This document shows, piece by piece, positions 44,154 to 55,163 of a stretch of DNA of 64,000 bases; within the stretch, counting starts at the first letter, position 1, and the number at the start of each line of letters is the position of its first letter. The translations under genes were made by a program, and so were the position numbers. The stretch spans positions 43,547-107,546 of the forward strand of contig JAGTRW010000010.1 of NCBI GenBank assembly GCA_018262095.1, in the 5' to 3' direction. The notes below the pieces were generated by a model. The model was given only the letters and a program-made list of their open reading frames with translations. It was not told where the DNA came from and did no database searches. This DNA comes from Pseudomonadota bacterium. GTDB taxonomy: Bacteria > Pseudomonadota > Gammaproteobacteria > Burkholderiales > Rhodocyclaceae.

Positions 44154-44173
44154 CCGGTTGTCTAGACAACCGG
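44154..44173. promoter_or_regulatory. Perfect 20-bp palindrome upstream of ugpB
   Basis: CCGGTTGTCTAGACAACCGG is a perfect dyad ending 20 bases before the ugpB ATG. Its core GTCTAGAC resembles operators of HutC-type GntR repressors (DasR/NagR-like sites have GGTCTAGACC). The alternative is a weak terminator for transcripts from the hypothetical gene upstream, since TTTT follows on the minus strand. Confidence 0.6.
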
Positions 44174-44296
44174 CGGATGGAGTAGCGAAGCGGGGGGCTG
44201 ACATTTTTTTACTGCCCCGCATCGACGCACGATGATTCTACGCCAGCCAGATGACGGACGGGTTACATGGTGCACGATACTGAACGGCAACACAAC

Positions 44297-45322
44297 TCAG
44301 AGATAACGTTGCGCCTCGGCGAAGTTAATTCTCGCCGCAGGCAAATCTGAACGCGCCAGGCGCGCCATCACGAAGGCGCGCTGCAGCGCAGGCGTTCCCG
44401 ACAGCTCGGCGAGTGAAAAGACCACATCGGAAGCGACGTCGGTGCTGGTCTTGTCGAGAACGACGTTCATCGTACTGAGGCGCAATTGCTTTTTCTCGAC
44501 GCTCAGATAGCGCTGCGGATTGGCCAGCACCTCGCGCAAAATTTCCAACTCGGCATCGAGCACCGATTGCAGGCTGCCGATCGTTTCCAGCTGGCGCTCG
44601 TTTTCCAGAAGCTGGGCTTCGAGCTTGAGCCGCTCGCTCGAACCGACTGGTGCCGAGCCAAAGACCGAACCCAGACCGGGCCCCTGTTGCTGCAGCAAGC
44701 GCAAGCGCGAGCGAATCAGCGCGCGGTTGTCTTCGAGTTCGCGACGCTCGGATCGATCCTCGCCGATTTGAGACAAGGCCTGCGCCACCAGGTATTCGTA
44801 ACCCTGGGTACCGAGCAGCAGGCGGACCTCGGTGTCGCGCTGCCCGCAGATCCGTGCCTCGGGATCGGAAAAGCCGACGACGGTCTGCGCCACCTCGCGC
44901 TGAACGACCTCGCCCTGCAACGCCACCCCGAGCACGCGCTGTTCGTTGTAGCGCAGAGCCAGGATGAAATAGGCCTCGTCAAGATCAGGATATTTGTCAA
45001 ACAGCGTGCGCAGGTTGGAAGAGCGCGAGAGCGCGTTGGGAATATCGGCGGCGGCAACAAAGAAAGCACGCAGCACCGGGTCGGAAGACCAGTTTGCGGT
45101 ACAAACCTTGATCGCTGGCGGCAAAGCCAGAACCGTCTGGCGCAGATAACGGACGCTGGTCTCGACCGCCGGCGCCAAGCGTTCCTGATACGCGCGCACC
45201 AGCTTGAGCCGTGGATTGGTCAGCGTGACCGCCTTATCGATCGCCCACTGCGTCATCTGATTGGACTGACGATCGCCATCGAATTGTGTTGGCCGGTTCT
45301 TGAACCAGTCGATAATGCCCAT
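44297..45322 (-). CDS. Conserved hypothetical protein
   Basis: A 341-residue soluble-looking protein starting GIIDWFKNRPTQFDGDRQ. It has no signal peptide or clear membrane helix. Residues about 190-290 are rich in Glu, Arg, Leu and Gln (RSERRELEDNRALIRSRLRLL; LEAQLLENERQLETIGSLQ), suggesting coiled coil. The C-terminal part (PALQRAFVMARLARSDLPAARINFAEA) looks helical. I do not recognise a domain. It lies between the purA operon terminator and ugpB on the same strand, with its own untranslated flanks. Confidence 0.75.
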   Translation of the reverse strand: MGIIDWFKNRPTQFDGDRQSNQMTQWAIDKAVTLTNPRLKLVRAYQERLAPAVETSVRYLRQTVLALPPAIKVCTANWSSDPVLRAFFVAAADIPNALSRSSNLRTLFDKYPDLDEAYFILALRYNEQRVLGVALQGEVVQREVAQTVVGFSDPEARICGQRDTEVRLLLGTQGYEYLVAQALSQIGEDRSERRELEDNRALIRSRLRLLQQQGPGLGSVFGSAPVGSSERLKLEAQLLENERQLETIGSLQSVLDAELEILREVLANPQRYLSVEKKQLRLSTMNVVLDKTSTDVASDVVFSLAELSGTPALQRAFVMARLARSDLPAARINFAEAQRYL

Positions 45323-45398
45323 TTACTGCCCCGTAACGTGCTTTGATCAAAGAAGCGCCATCATAGCGCCGGCAACTCGATAGTCTTTCGCCAGACCG

Positions 45399-45425
45399 AA
45401 AAAAGCCGGCAGCAAGCCGGCTTTT
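45399..45425 (-). terminator. Terminator after purA
   Basis: AAAAGCCGGC (45401-45410) pairs perfectly with 45416-45425 across a 5-base loop. Read on the minus strand the stem is followed by a run of six T's, so it ends the hflX-to-purA transcript. Confidence 0.8.
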
Positions 45426-45446
45426 CTGCTCGTCAGATCGTGCGTA

Positions 45447-46754
<1,308 letters not shown>

Positions 46755-46762
46755 TTTTGCTA

Positions 46763-47917
46763 TCAGTCCTTGTTGATTGCTTGAGTAATCCATTGTCCCG
46801 CGCTCTCGACCAGACGGCGGTCGCACAGCGGACCTTCGCTGCCCGAGGTTCCCGGCAGCTGTTCGACGACAACCTCGCCCTGCGCGCGCAAGGCGGCGAC
46901 GTATTCGGTCAAAACCCGGTCGCCCGCCGCATAGGGCGCCAGAATCGCTGCCGCTGGCGCGCAACCGGATGCCAAGCGCGCGACTTCGCGCAGGTCCATC
47001 GAGAACCCGGTCGCCGGCCGGTCGCGGCCAAAGTCCTTGCCGACGCCGTCATAGCGCCCGCCTTGTGCGATCGCACTGGGGAAACCGGGGTAGTAGGCGG
47101 CGAAAACGATGCCGTTATGATAGTGATAACCGCGCAGGTCGGCGAGGTCGAACGACAGCGGCAGGTCGGGCATGGCGGCCTGCAGGTGTCGCATGGTGGC
47201 CAGTGCCGAGGCGATTTCGGGCAGCGCCGGCAACTCGCGCGCGGCGACGTCGAGGATGTCGCCGCCGCCATAGAGTTCGGGAAGACGCTGGAAAGCTGCG
47301 CGGTAGGGCTCGGCGAGCTTGGCGCAGCAGTCTACGAGGCCGGGAATGTCCTTGACCTGCAGCAGTTGCAATATTTTCGCCTCGGTTTGCTCATCGAGTC
47401 CGGCAGCCAGCGCCAGCGCATGGAAGACCCCGACATGGCTGATATCGATGCGCGAGGCGGGCGTTCCCGCCGCCTTGAGCGATGCTGCCAGCAAGCGAAT
47501 CGCTTCCAGATCGGCCTCGACGCCGGCGTAGCCGTAGAGCTCGGCACCGAGCTGGATCGGCTCGCGGCTCGCGCCCAGCGAGGCCGGCAGCGTATGCAGC
47601 ACGCTATCGCAATAGCACAGGCGCGTAACGCCCTGGCGGTTGAGCAGATGCGCGTCGATGCGCGCGACCTGCGGCGTCATGTCGGCGCGCAGGCCGAGCG
47701 TGCGGCCCGAAAGCTGGTCGACCAGCTTGAAGGTGCGCAGCGTCAGGTCGGAACCCGACCCAGTGAGCAGCGAGTCGAGATTCTGCAGCATCGGCGGCAT
47801 CACCAGCTCATAGCCATGGAGGCGGAAGAGATCGAGCACCGCGCGGCGCAAGCGCTCGATCTGCGCCGCCTCGTTGGGCAGCGCGTCAGCGATATATTCG
47901 GGTAATAACCAGTTCAT
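46763..47917 (-). CDS. hisZ: ATP phosphoribosyltransferase regulatory subunit
   Basis: A 384-residue HisZ, a histidyl-tRNA synthetase paralogue lacking the anticodon-binding domain. It pairs with short-form HisG to control the first step of histidine synthesis. The class II aaRS-like motifs are [30 protein letters not shown] and [24 protein letters not shown] in part. The ATG at 47917 overlaps the stop of the DUF2065 gene by one base. A true HisS is encoded separately at 55163-56470. Confidence 0.95.
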   Translation of the reverse strand: MNWLLPEYIADALPNEAAQIERLRRAVLDLFRLHGYELVMPPMLQNLDSLLTGSGSDLTLRTFKLVDQLSGRTLGLRADMTPQVARIDAHLLNRQGVTRLCYCDSVLHTLPASLGASREPIQLGAELYGYAGVEADLEAIRLLAASLKAAGTPASRIDISHVGVFHALALAAGLDEQTEAKILQLLQVKDIPGLVDCCAKLAEPYRAAFQRLPELYGGGDILDVAARELPALPEIASALATMRHLQAAMPDLPLSFDLADLRGYHYHNGIVFAAYYPGFPSAIAQGGRYDGVGKDFGRDRPATGFSMDLREVARLASGCAPAAAILAPYAAGDRVLTEYVAALRAQGEVVVEQLPGTSGSEGPLCDRRLVESAGQWITQAINKD

Positions 47918-48099
47918 CAAAAAACCATCAACAAAAATAATCCGATCAACATCGACGTCAAACCGACGAAACGAATCTGTCCGTCGGAAAGCGCCACCAG
48001 GCGACGAAAAGTCTCGCGCCAGACCCCGGGCGCGAGAAAAGGCAGCAGTCCCTCGAGCACCAGCATCAACGCCAGGGCGATGAGCAGGCTGGAGGTCAT
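47917..48099 (-). CDS. DUF2065 small membrane protein (YjeT-like)
   Basis: A 60-residue protein with two membrane helices ([20 protein letters not shown] and [17 protein letters not shown]). DUF2065 proteins such as E. coli YjeT are almost always found after hflC, and no function is established. It overlaps hflC by 4 bases and hisZ by one base, so it is translated as part of the operon. Confidence 0.9.
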   Translation of the reverse strand: MTSSLLIALALMLVLEGLLPFLAPGVWRETFRRLVALSDGQIRFVGLTSMLIGLFLLMVF

Positions 48100-48986
48100 T
48101 TACCCGATTTTTCGCTACCTCGCCCGACACTCTTCATGTACTTGAAGAAGTCCGAATTGGGCTCGACGACGATCACGTCGTTCTTGCTCTTGAAGCTCGC
48201 GCGATACGCTTCGAGGCTGCGATAGAAGGAATAGAACTCGGGGTTCTGATTGAACGCCTGAGCATAGGTCGCTGCCGCCTTGGCATCGCCCTCGCCCTTC
48301 ATCTTCTGCGCGTCGCGGTAGGCTTCGGCGACGATCACCTCGCGCTGCTTGTCGGCATCGGCGCGGATTTTCTCGGCCTCGGCAGAACCTTCCGAACGCA
48401 GTTCGTTGGCGACGCGCTTGCGCTCGGCTTCCATTCGTCGGTAGACCGATTCGGAAACTTCGGTCGGAAAATCGACGCGCTTGACGCGCACATCGACGAT
48501 CTGGACGCCGATCTTGCGTGCGTCGAGATCGGCCTTGGCGCGCATCTGCTCCATGATCTTGTCGCGCTCGCCCGAAACCACGTCATGAACGGTGCGCTTG
48601 CCGAATTCTTCGCGCAAACCGGCGTTGACCGTCTGCGACAGGCGCGTCTTGGCGCGCGTCTCGTCGCCGGCGACCGAGACGTAGTAAAGCCTGGGGTCGA
48701 CGATCTTCCATTTGACGTAGGAATCGACCAGCACGTTCTTCTTTTCCGAGGTGATGAAGCGCTCGGGTTCGGCGCTGTCGAGCGTCAGGATCCGCTTGTC
48801 GAAGTAACGTACGTTCTGGATCAGCGGCCACTTGAAGTAAAGGCCCGGCTCGGCGATCACGTCACGCACTTCGCCGAGTTGGAAGACGATCGCGTACTGC
48901 CGCTGATCGACGGTAAAGATCGTCGCGCCCAGCGCCACAATAACGACCGCGACGATGGCGGCAACTGCATTCAATCCGGCTTTCAT
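48096..48986 (-). CDS. hflC: HflC, FtsH-associated SPFH protein
   Basis: A 296-residue inner-membrane protein with one N-terminal helix ([19 protein letters not shown]) and a periplasmic SPFH/band-7 domain ([42 protein letters not shown]). The C-terminal half is an Ala/Glu/Arg-rich coiled coil ([16 protein letters not shown]). With HflK it surrounds and modulates the FtsH protease. It abuts hflK by one overlapping base. Confidence 0.95.
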   Translation of the reverse strand: MKAGLNAVAAIVAVVIVALGATIFTVDQRQYAIVFQLGEVRDVIAEPGLYFKWPLIQNVRYFDKRILTLDSAEPERFITSEKKNVLVDSYVKWKIVDPRLYYVSVAGDETRAKTRLSQTVNAGLREEFGKRTVHDVVSGERDKIMEQMRAKADLDARKIGVQIVDVRVKRVDFPTEVSESVYRRMEAERKRVANELRSEGSAEAEKIRADADKQREVIVAEAYRDAQKMKGEGDAKAAATYAQAFNQNPEFYSFYRSLEAYRASFKSKNDVIVVEPNSDFFKYMKSVGRGSEKSGK

Positions 48987-50260
48987 TAGCGAGCCTCCCG
49001 ATCACGTGAACGCAAGGCATCACGCGAACGCGCATCAGTTTTATCGACCACCTGCGGTGGCGTCTCGTTGGAAATCGGCGCGCTCTGGCGAACTTGCGCC
49101 GGCATTTCGGCGCTGCTGCCGACGCTGTCGGCAGAGAGCGAAGCACCGCTCGCGGCATGCATCAGCTTGTCGAGCGGCAGATAGAGCAGATTGCCCTGCC
49201 CCTTAGCGTCGACCATCACCTTGCTGGTGCTCGAATAGACCTGCTGCATCGTTTCCAGATACATCCGGCTACGCGTCACTTCCGGCGCCTTGGCGTACTC
49301 GGTGTTGATCTGCTTGAAGCGGCTGGCGTCGCCCTCGGCGGTGGCGATCAGACGCTGCTTGTAACCGTCGGCCTCCTGCAGCAGGCGGGCGGCGGTACCA
49401 CGCGCTTTCGGAATCACGTCGTTGGCGTAAGCCTGACCTTCATTTTTCTGGCGCTCGCGATCCTGACCGGATTTGACGGCATCGTCGAAAGCGGCCTGGA
49501 CCTGCTCGGGCGGTTGCGCGTTCTGCATCGTCACCTTGGAAATCAGGATGCCGGTCTGATAGCGGTCGAGGATTTCCTGCATCAGCGCCGACGCCTTGAC
49601 CGCGATCTGCTCGCGCCCCTCGTAGAGAACAAAGTCCATCTTGTTCTTGCCGACGATCTCGCGAATCGCCGTTTCGGCGACCTGCATCACGGCGTCGTCA
49701 GGCGTCCGGTTGTTGAAGATGTACTCGACCGGATCCTTGAGGATGTACTGGACGGCAAACTGGATGTTGATGATGTTTTCGTCATCGGTGAGCATCAGCG
49801 CTTCCTTGAGCACCTTGTTCTTTTCGCTGCCGCGGTAACCGACTTCGATGGTCCGCACGCCGGAAATATTGACCAGTTCGTGCGACTGGATCGGATACGG
49901 CAAACGCCAGCGCAGACCCGACTCGGTGCTCTCCTTGTACTTGCCGAACTGCAGCACCAGCCCACGCTGAGAAGCATCGACGATATAGAAGCCACTGGCC
50001 AGCCAGGCCAGCACGACGACGCCGACCAGCAGACTGATGCCGCCGCCGAGGAATTTGGGGTTGAACTCGAGCGGCGGGCGATTGCCACCACCATTGCCGC
50101 TACCGCCGCCCTTCTTGTCGAACAAGCCGGACAGGCGACGATTCAAATCGCGCCACAATTCCTCGAGGTCAGGAGGCCCCTGATTCGGCCGCTTGCCGCC
50201 GTTGTTGCCACCACCACTATCATTACCGCGATTGCCCCACTGCGGATCGTTGAGCGACAT
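48986..50260 (-). CDS. hflK: HflK, FtsH-associated SPFH protein
   Basis: A 424-residue partner of HflC. The N-terminal 60 residues are Gly/Asn-rich and cytoplasmic (SLNDPQWGNRGNDSGGG). A membrane helix (GGGISLLVGVVVLAWLASGFY) and the SPFH domain (QRGLVLQFGKY; LRWRLPYPIQSHELV) follow, then a long coiled coil (QRLIATAEGDASRF). The ATG at 50260 gives the canonical MSLNDPQWG start. The order hflX-hflK-hflC is standard. Confidence 0.95.
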   Translation of the reverse strand: MSLNDPQWGNRGNDSGGGNNGGKRPNQGPPDLEELWRDLNRRLSGLFDKKGGGSGNGGGNRPPLEFNPKFLGGGISLLVGVVVLAWLASGFYIVDASQRGLVLQFGKYKESTESGLRWRLPYPIQSHELVNISGVRTIEVGYRGSEKNKVLKEALMLTDDENIINIQFAVQYILKDPVEYIFNNRTPDDAVMQVAETAIREIVGKNKMDFVLYEGREQIAVKASALMQEILDRYQTGILISKVTMQNAQPPEQVQAAFDDAVKSGQDRERQKNEGQAYANDVIPKARGTAARLLQEADGYKQRLIATAEGDASRFKQINTEYAKAPEVTRSRMYLETMQQVYSSTSKVMVDAKGQGNLLYLPLDKLMHAASGASLSADSVGSSAEMPAQVRQSAPISNETPPQVVDKTDARSRDALRSRDREAR

Positions 50261-50280
50261 GAGTAATCCAATGCTTGAAA

Positions 50281-51453
50281 TCATAGGGAGAAACCTGAGT
50301 CCAGAATAATATCAGGGTTGAGCGATGCATCACCGGCTATCGGCCGCGTGTGCGCTGTGCGAAGTTTCTCGAGAGCAATTTCGGTCAGCGCCTCGCGCAA
50401 CAGGGGCAGACCATCGCCAGATTTCGCGCTGACTCGAACGCGAACGATTCTATCATACTCGTCGCGCTCGACGGCCGGCGGCAGCCCGGTCAGGTCCTGT
50501 TTGTTGAGCACGATCAGCTGCCGTACGTCGGCCGCGCCGATCGCCACCAGCACCTTGTCGACCTCGGCAACCTGGGCCTCGCGCGCCGGACTCGCCGAAT
50601 CGACGACATGGAGCAGCAGATCGGCTTGCGCGGTCGCTTCCAGCGTCGCATGAAAAGCGGCGACCAGTTCGTGCGGCAGATCGCGGATGAAACCGACGGT
50701 GTCGGAGATCACGATATTCCCGGCGTCGCCCAACCACAGCTTGCGCGACGTGGTATCGAGGGTGGCGAACAGCTGGTCGGCGGCGTAGGCACCGGCGTGC
50801 GTCAGCGCATTGAACAGCGTCGACTTTCCGGCATTGGTGTAGCCGACCAAGGATACGCTGAGGACCTCGCCGCGCCCGCGCGATTTGCGCTGCACGCCGC
50901 GCTGCCTTTCGAGGCGAATGAGCCTTTCCTTGAGCAGCTTGACGCGCTTGCCGAGCAGGCGGCGATCGGTTTCTAGCTGGGTCTCGCCGGGGCCGCGCAG
51001 CCCGATGCCGCCCTTCTGCCGCTCGAGGTGAGTCCAACCGCGAACCAGGCGCGTCGCCAGATGGTCGAGTTGAGCCAGTTCGACTTGCAGCTTGCCTTCT
51101 GCGCTTTGCGCACGCTGTGCAAAGATGTCGAGGATCAGGCTGGTGCGGTCGATGACGCGGCACTGCAGCGCGCGCTCGAGATTGCGCTGCTGGGCAGGCG
51201 ACAACTCGTGATTGAAGACGACCAGATTGGCCTGGTGCGCGGCGACCTCGGCAGCGACTTCCTGCACCTTTCCCTTGCCGGCATAGGTCGCCGCATCCGG
51301 ACTCTGCCGCCGGCCATGGACCACGGCACAGACCACCGCACCGGCAGACTCGGTGAGCAGACGGACTTCTTCGAGTTGTTCGGCGACGTCGCTGTCGCCG
51401 AAATCAAGCTGAACGACCACAGCGCGTTCGGCAGCGGCGGGTCGTTCGGTCAT
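50281..51453 (-). CDS. hflX: GTPase HflX
   Basis: A 390-residue ribosome-associated GTPase that splits stalled ribosomes under stress. The N-terminal HflX domain has TYAGKGKVQEVA and NHELSPAQQRNLERAL. A linker helix region (GPGETQLETDRRLL) follows, then the G domain: G1 GYTNAGKSTLFNAL, G3 DTVGFIRDLP, G4 NKQD. It lies between hfq and hflK, 97 bases downstream of hfq. Confidence 0.96.
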   Translation of the reverse strand: MTERPAAAERAVVVQLDFGDSDVAEQLEEVRLLTESAGAVVCAVVHGRRQSPDAATYAGKGKVQEVAAEVAAHQANLVVFNHELSPAQQRNLERALQCRVIDRTSLILDIFAQRAQSAEGKLQVELAQLDHLATRLVRGWTHLERQKGGIGLRGPGETQLETDRRLLGKRVKLLKERLIRLERQRGVQRKSRGRGEVLSVSLVGYTNAGKSTLFNALTHAGAYAADQLFATLDTTSRKLWLGDAGNIVISDTVGFIRDLPHELVAAFHATLEATAQADLLLHVVDSASPAREAQVAEVDKVLVAIGAADVRQLIVLNKQDLTGLPPAVERDEYDRIVRVRVSAKSGDGLPLLREALTEIALEKLRTAHTRPIAGDASLNPDIILDSGFSL

Positions 51454-51549
51454 TGAGGCGTTTTACGGCGGAAAGGAAGGCCGGCTCGTTGCTGCGCTAT
51501 GGAAACAGCCCTCGATTGGAATAACAGGCTTGCAGAACGGCGAAGAATT

Positions 51550-51789
51550 TCAGGCTTCGTCAATGTCATCCTGCGCAACGCTGACCGGGCGTGAAGGCAC
51601 CACGGTCGAGATCGCATGTTTATAGACCATCTGGGTCACGGTGTTCTTGAGCAGCACGACGTACTGGTCAAACGACTCGACCTGCCCCTGCAATTTGATG
51701 CCATTGACCAGGTAGATGGAGACCGGAACGTGCTCACGGCGCAGCACATTGAGAAACGGGTCTTGTAAGAGTTGCCCTTTATTGCTCAT
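51550..51789 (-). CDS. hfq: RNA chaperone Hfq
   Basis: A 79-residue Sm-like hexameric RNA chaperone that pairs small RNAs with mRNAs. Sm1 ([22 protein letters not shown] in part; [12 protein letters not shown]) and Sm2 ([10 protein letters not shown]) are complete, and the proximal-face residues Gln8 and Lys56-His57 type positions are present. The short C-terminal tail (VAQDDIDEA) is acidic. It is first of the hfq-hflXKC operon. Confidence 0.97.
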   Translation of the reverse strand: MSNKGQLLQDPFLNVLRREHVPVSIYLVNGIKLQGQVESFDQYVVLLKNTVTQMVYKHAISTVVPSRPVSVAQDDIDEA

Positions 51790-51874
51790 GGTTAGAACTC
51801 CATGTTTCGTTGTTGGTATGAGGTCGGTTAGCTTAATTGATTTTGCTTATATTTGCCATACAAACCCAGAACCG

Positions 51875-53344
51875 TCAGCCCCTGGCGGGGCCATACTTGG
51901 CCTTGGGCCGCGGCCGGGGTTTTGGCTTCGCAACTACCCCGGCAACCAGTTTGACCGCCGTTTTGGCAGTTGGTTTCGGCTTTTCTTCAGCGCGCGGTCG
52001 ACGCCGGCTTTTTTCGGCGGGTTTGCGGTCGGCAAAGGGGTTGGTCGACACGTTGAACTGGATGCGCAGCGGCGTTCCCTGCAACTTGAACACCTCGCGG
52101 AAAGTATGTTCAAGGTAGCGCGTATACGAGTCCGGCACCTTGTCGAGCGCGTTGCCGTGAATGACGATGACCGGCGGATTGCGCCCGCCCTGGTGGGCGT
52201 AGCGCAGCTTGGGGCGGAAAATTCCGCCGCGCGGCGGTGCCTGTTTGGCCACCGCGTCGATCAGCGTGCGCGTCAGTTGCGGCGTCGACAGGTCGGCGGT
52301 CGCCGCCTTGTAGGCGGCATCGACCGAACGGAAGACCGGGTCCAGGCCCTGGCCCTTGAGCGCCGAGACATAGTGGAAGTTGGCGAAGTCGAGGAACTTG
52401 AGCTTGGCTTCAAGATCGTTCTTGATCTGCTCGCGGACGTAGGAATCGAGGCCATCCCACTTGTTGATCGCGACCACCAGCGCACGCCCCGATTCGACGA
52501 CGAAGCCGGCGATATGGGCATCCTGGTCGGAAATATCCTGCTGCGCGTCGAGCACCAGAATCACCACGTGGGCATCCTCGATCGACTGCAGCGTCTTGAT
52601 CACCGAAAACTTCTCGACGGTTTCGAAAACCTTGCCCTTGCGCCGCAACCCGGCCGTATCGATCAGCGTGTAGTGCTTTCCGGCGCGCTCGAAGTCGATA
52701 AAGATCGCGTCGCGCGTCGTTCCCGGCTGATCGAAGGCGATCACCCGCTCTTCGCCGAGGATGGCGTTGATCATCGTGCTCTTGCCGACGTTCGGGCGGC
52801 CGACGATCGCTACCTTGAGGACGTCGCTCTCGGCCTCGTTTTCCTGGGGCTCGGGATAAGGTTCGAGCGCCAGTTCGATCAACGGGCGCACGCCCTCGCC
52901 ATGCGTCGCCGAGATGGCGTAGGGCTCGCCCAGGCCAAGCTCGTGGAAATCGGCAATGACGATTCCCTGGTTCATCCCCTCGGCCTTGTTGACCGCGACG
53001 AACACCGGCCGCTGCGCGCGGCGCAGCTTGTTGGCAATCTCCTTGTCGAGCGCGGTGATGCCGGTGCGCGCATCGACGACGAAGATCACCGCGTCGGCTT
53101 CGGCGATCGCCTGCTCGGCCTGCCGCGCCATCTCGTGCATGATGCCGTCTTTGGCGAGCGGCTCGAAGCCACCGGTATCGACGACCAGATAGGGCTTGCT
53201 GCCGACCTTGCCGTGGCCATAATGACGATCGCGGGTCAAACCCGGGATATCGGCGACCAGCGCGTCGCGCGTCTTGGTCAGACGGTTGAAGAGCGTCGAT
53301 TTTCCGACATTCGGACGGCCGACAATAACGATAGTTGGTTTCAT
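51875..53344 (-). CDS. der: GTPase Der (EngA)
   Basis: A 489-residue ribosome assembly GTPase with two G domains in tandem, each with GRPNVGKST as G1 (residues 8-16 and about 187-195). DTGGF and [10 protein letters not shown] are the G3 motifs, and NKAEG and NKWDG the G4. A KH-like domain follows ([20 protein letters not shown]), then a basic tail of about 50 residues rich in Lys, Pro and Arg. It needs no partner and helps mature the 50S subunit. It overlaps bamB by four bases. Confidence 0.96.
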   Translation of the reverse strand: MKPTIVIVGRPNVGKSTLFNRLTKTRDALVADIPGLTRDRHYGHGKVGSKPYLVVDTGGFEPLAKDGIMHEMARQAEQAIAEADAVIFVVDARTGITALDKEIANKLRRAQRPVFVAVNKAEGMNQGIVIADFHELGLGEPYAISATHGEGVRPLIELALEPYPEPQENEAESDVLKVAIVGRPNVGKSTMINAILGEERVIAFDQPGTTRDAIFIDFERAGKHYTLIDTAGLRRKGKVFETVEKFSVIKTLQSIEDAHVVILVLDAQQDISDQDAHIAGFVVESGRALVVAINKWDGLDSYVREQIKNDLEAKLKFLDFANFHYVSALKGQGLDPVFRSVDAAYKAATADLSTPQLTRTLIDAVAKQAPPRGGIFRPKLRYAHQGGRNPPVIVIHGNALDKVPDSYTRYLEHTFREVFKLQGTPLRIQFNVSTNPFADRKPAEKSRRRPRAEEKPKPTAKTAVKLVAGVVAKPKPRPRPKAKYGPARG

Positions 53345-54480
53345 TGCGCCTCGATGGCGTAGACACCGCCGTTACTTGTTTGCAGCAGCAAACTGCGGCC
53401 CAGCGCCTGCAAGGGCGCGACCACAGGACTGCCGTCGGTCGGCTGGCGAGCGACGAAGGATCCGTCGTCACGACTCAGAAAATGGACGAAGCCCTGAGCG
53501 TCGGCAACGGCGATCAGCCCACGCAGCGGCAAGGGCGCGCTGACGCGGCGGTTCAACAACTTGTCCTGCTTCCAGATGCTGGCGCCACTGGCCATGTCGA
53601 GCGCATGCACTGAGCCCTTGTCGTCGGTCACGTACAGATAGCGCGCATCGATCGCCAGCCCCGCGGAACTCGACATGTCGCGCGCCCAGATCAGGTTGCC
53701 GGTGCTCAAATCGAAACACGCGACCCGCCCCTGGAAAGCGACCGAGCAGATGGTTCGCCCGGAAATCACCGGCGTGCTGGTAATGTCAGCGACCCGGTCG
53801 AGTTCGGTAGTCCCCTTGGGCAAGGCGACCGCGCCGTCCCACAGCGCGGCACCGTTGGCGGCGCTGACGGCGATCAGCTTGCCGCCGGGAAAGCCGACGA
53901 AAACGAGCTTTCCGTCCACCACCGGAGCGGCGGTCACGCGCAGCGCCAGCGCCGGCATCGGACGCTGGTAAATCCATTTGCGCCTGCCGTCCTGCGCGTC
54001 GTAGGCAGCCAGACGGTTATCGCCGCTACGCACGACGACCAGCCCTTCACCCAGCGCGGGGGGCGAGAGAATTTCGCTGGTTGCTTTGGCTTTCCAGAGC
54101 AGCGTGCCGTCGGCGCTCGAAAAAGCCAGCAGATCGCCTTTCGGCGAGCCGACGACGACCATCTGCGCATCGGCACCGACGCCGCCCGAGAGCGGCTGTC
54201 CGGCATTGATTTTCCAGGCCAGCGCGCCATCATCGATGCGCATCACCGTGCCATTCGCGCTGGCGGCGTAGACCGAGGTACCGACGACCGCCGGTGTAAA
54301 GGCGTAAAGATCGCTCTTGCCGACGCTTTCACGCCAGATCACCCGCGCCTGCGCGCTCACCGTGATCGGCTTCAGTTCGGCCATTTTCGGCCCGTGGCTG
54401 ACGAACGGGTTGATCGATTCGATCGTCGAGCAACCGGCCAGAACGAAGGCCAAACAGACAGCAGCCAGGCACTTGCTCAT
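53341..54480 (-). CDS. bamB: Outer-membrane assembly lipoprotein BamB
   Basis: A 379-residue lipoprotein of the BAM complex. The signal [10 protein letters not shown] ends at the lipidated Cys17. The mature protein is a beta-propeller with PQQ-type repeats ([42 protein letters not shown]). It helps BamA fold outer-membrane proteins. The start overlaps the stop of the upstream TPR gene by one base, and the end overlaps der. Confidence 0.94.
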   Translation of the reverse strand: MSKCLAAVCLAFVLAGCSTIESINPFVSHGPKMAELKPITVSAQARVIWRESVGKSDLYAFTPAVVGTSVYAASANGTVMRIDDGALAWKINAGQPLSGGVGADAQMVVVGSPKGDLLAFSSADGTLLWKAKATSEILSPPALGEGLVVVRSGDNRLAAYDAQDGRRKWIYQRPMPALALRVTAAPVVDGKLVFVGFPGGKLIAVSAANGAALWDGAVALPKGTTELDRVADITSTPVISGRTICSVAFQGRVACFDLSTGNLIWARDMSSSAGLAIDARYLYVTDDKGSVHALDMASGASIWKQDKLLNRRVSAPLPLRGLIAVADAQGFVHFLSRDDGSFVARQPTDGSPVVAPLQALGRSLLLQTSNGGVYAIEAQ

Positions 54481-55163
54481 TACTTTCCCCCACCGACCGC
54501 GTCGAGTTTTTGCTGCAGCAGTTCGCGATAGACGGCAGTCGACTGCCCCTGCCAGCCCTGCCCGCCATTCTTCTCCTTGCTCTCGGCCTCGTCGAGTTTG
54601 GCCAGCGCGCTTTGATAGGCGGCTTGCGCCTCGGCAGTCTTGCCCTGCGCGACGAGCACGTCGCCGCGGTTGTCGGCAAAGCGCGCTTCAAACCCCGCAC
54701 CGACCTTGCCGTCGAGTTGCTTCAAGGCCTCAGCGTAAGATTTCTCATCGAGCAACACAGCAGCCAGGCGCAGGCGCGCCAGATCGCGCAGTTCGTCCGA
54801 TCCGTGGTCGACGACCCACTGCAACTGCAGCTTGGCGGTCTTGGCATCCCCGGCGTCGACCAGCACCTTGGCCGTCGTCAGCGCGCCCAGCGACGCATAA
54901 CTCGAACCGCTGAATTTTTCGATCAGTTCGCCGCTGGCTGCTTTGATGCGTTGCGAATCCTTGTCGGCCACCGCCCTTTGCAACACGTTATAGACGAGCG
55001 ACGCCTGAGCGGTCTGGTTGCGCTGATACCAGTTCCAGCCCTGCCACGCGATGACGATCAGCGCGGCTGCCGTCAGTACGTTGATCAGCAGATTGCCGTA
55101 CTGCTTCCACCACGTTTTGATTTCGGCGAGTTGTTCTTGTTCTTCGAGGTCGTAGGTAGCCAT
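54480..55163 (-). CDS. YfgM-like TPR membrane protein
   Basis: A 227-residue protein starting [19 protein letters not shown], the typical YfgM (DUF2133) N-terminus. One membrane helix (LINVLTAAALIVIAWQGWNWY) is followed by periplasmic TPR-like repeats (LGALTTAKVLVDAGD; LRDLARLRLAAVLLDEKSYAEAL). YfgM-type proteins link the SecYEG translocon to periplasmic chaperones in E. coli. It sits between hisS and bamB, the conserved position. Confidence 0.9.
   Translation of the reverse strand: MATYDLEEQEQLAEIKTWWKQYGNLLINVLTAAALIVIAWQGWNWYQRNQTAQASLVYNVLQRAVADKDSQRIKAASGELIEKFSGSSYASLGALTTAKVLVDAGDAKTAKLQLQWVVDHGSDELRDLARLRLAAVLLDEKSYAEALKQLDGKVGAGFEARFADNRGDVLVAQGKTAEAQAAYQSALAKLDEAESKEKNGGQGWQGQSTAVYRELLQQKLDAVGGGK

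Noticed and set aside
44190..44216. CTGACATTTTTTTACTG upstream of ugpB as a Pho box.
   Set aside because: Only one half resembles the 7-base PhoB repeat and the second repeat is poorly matched.
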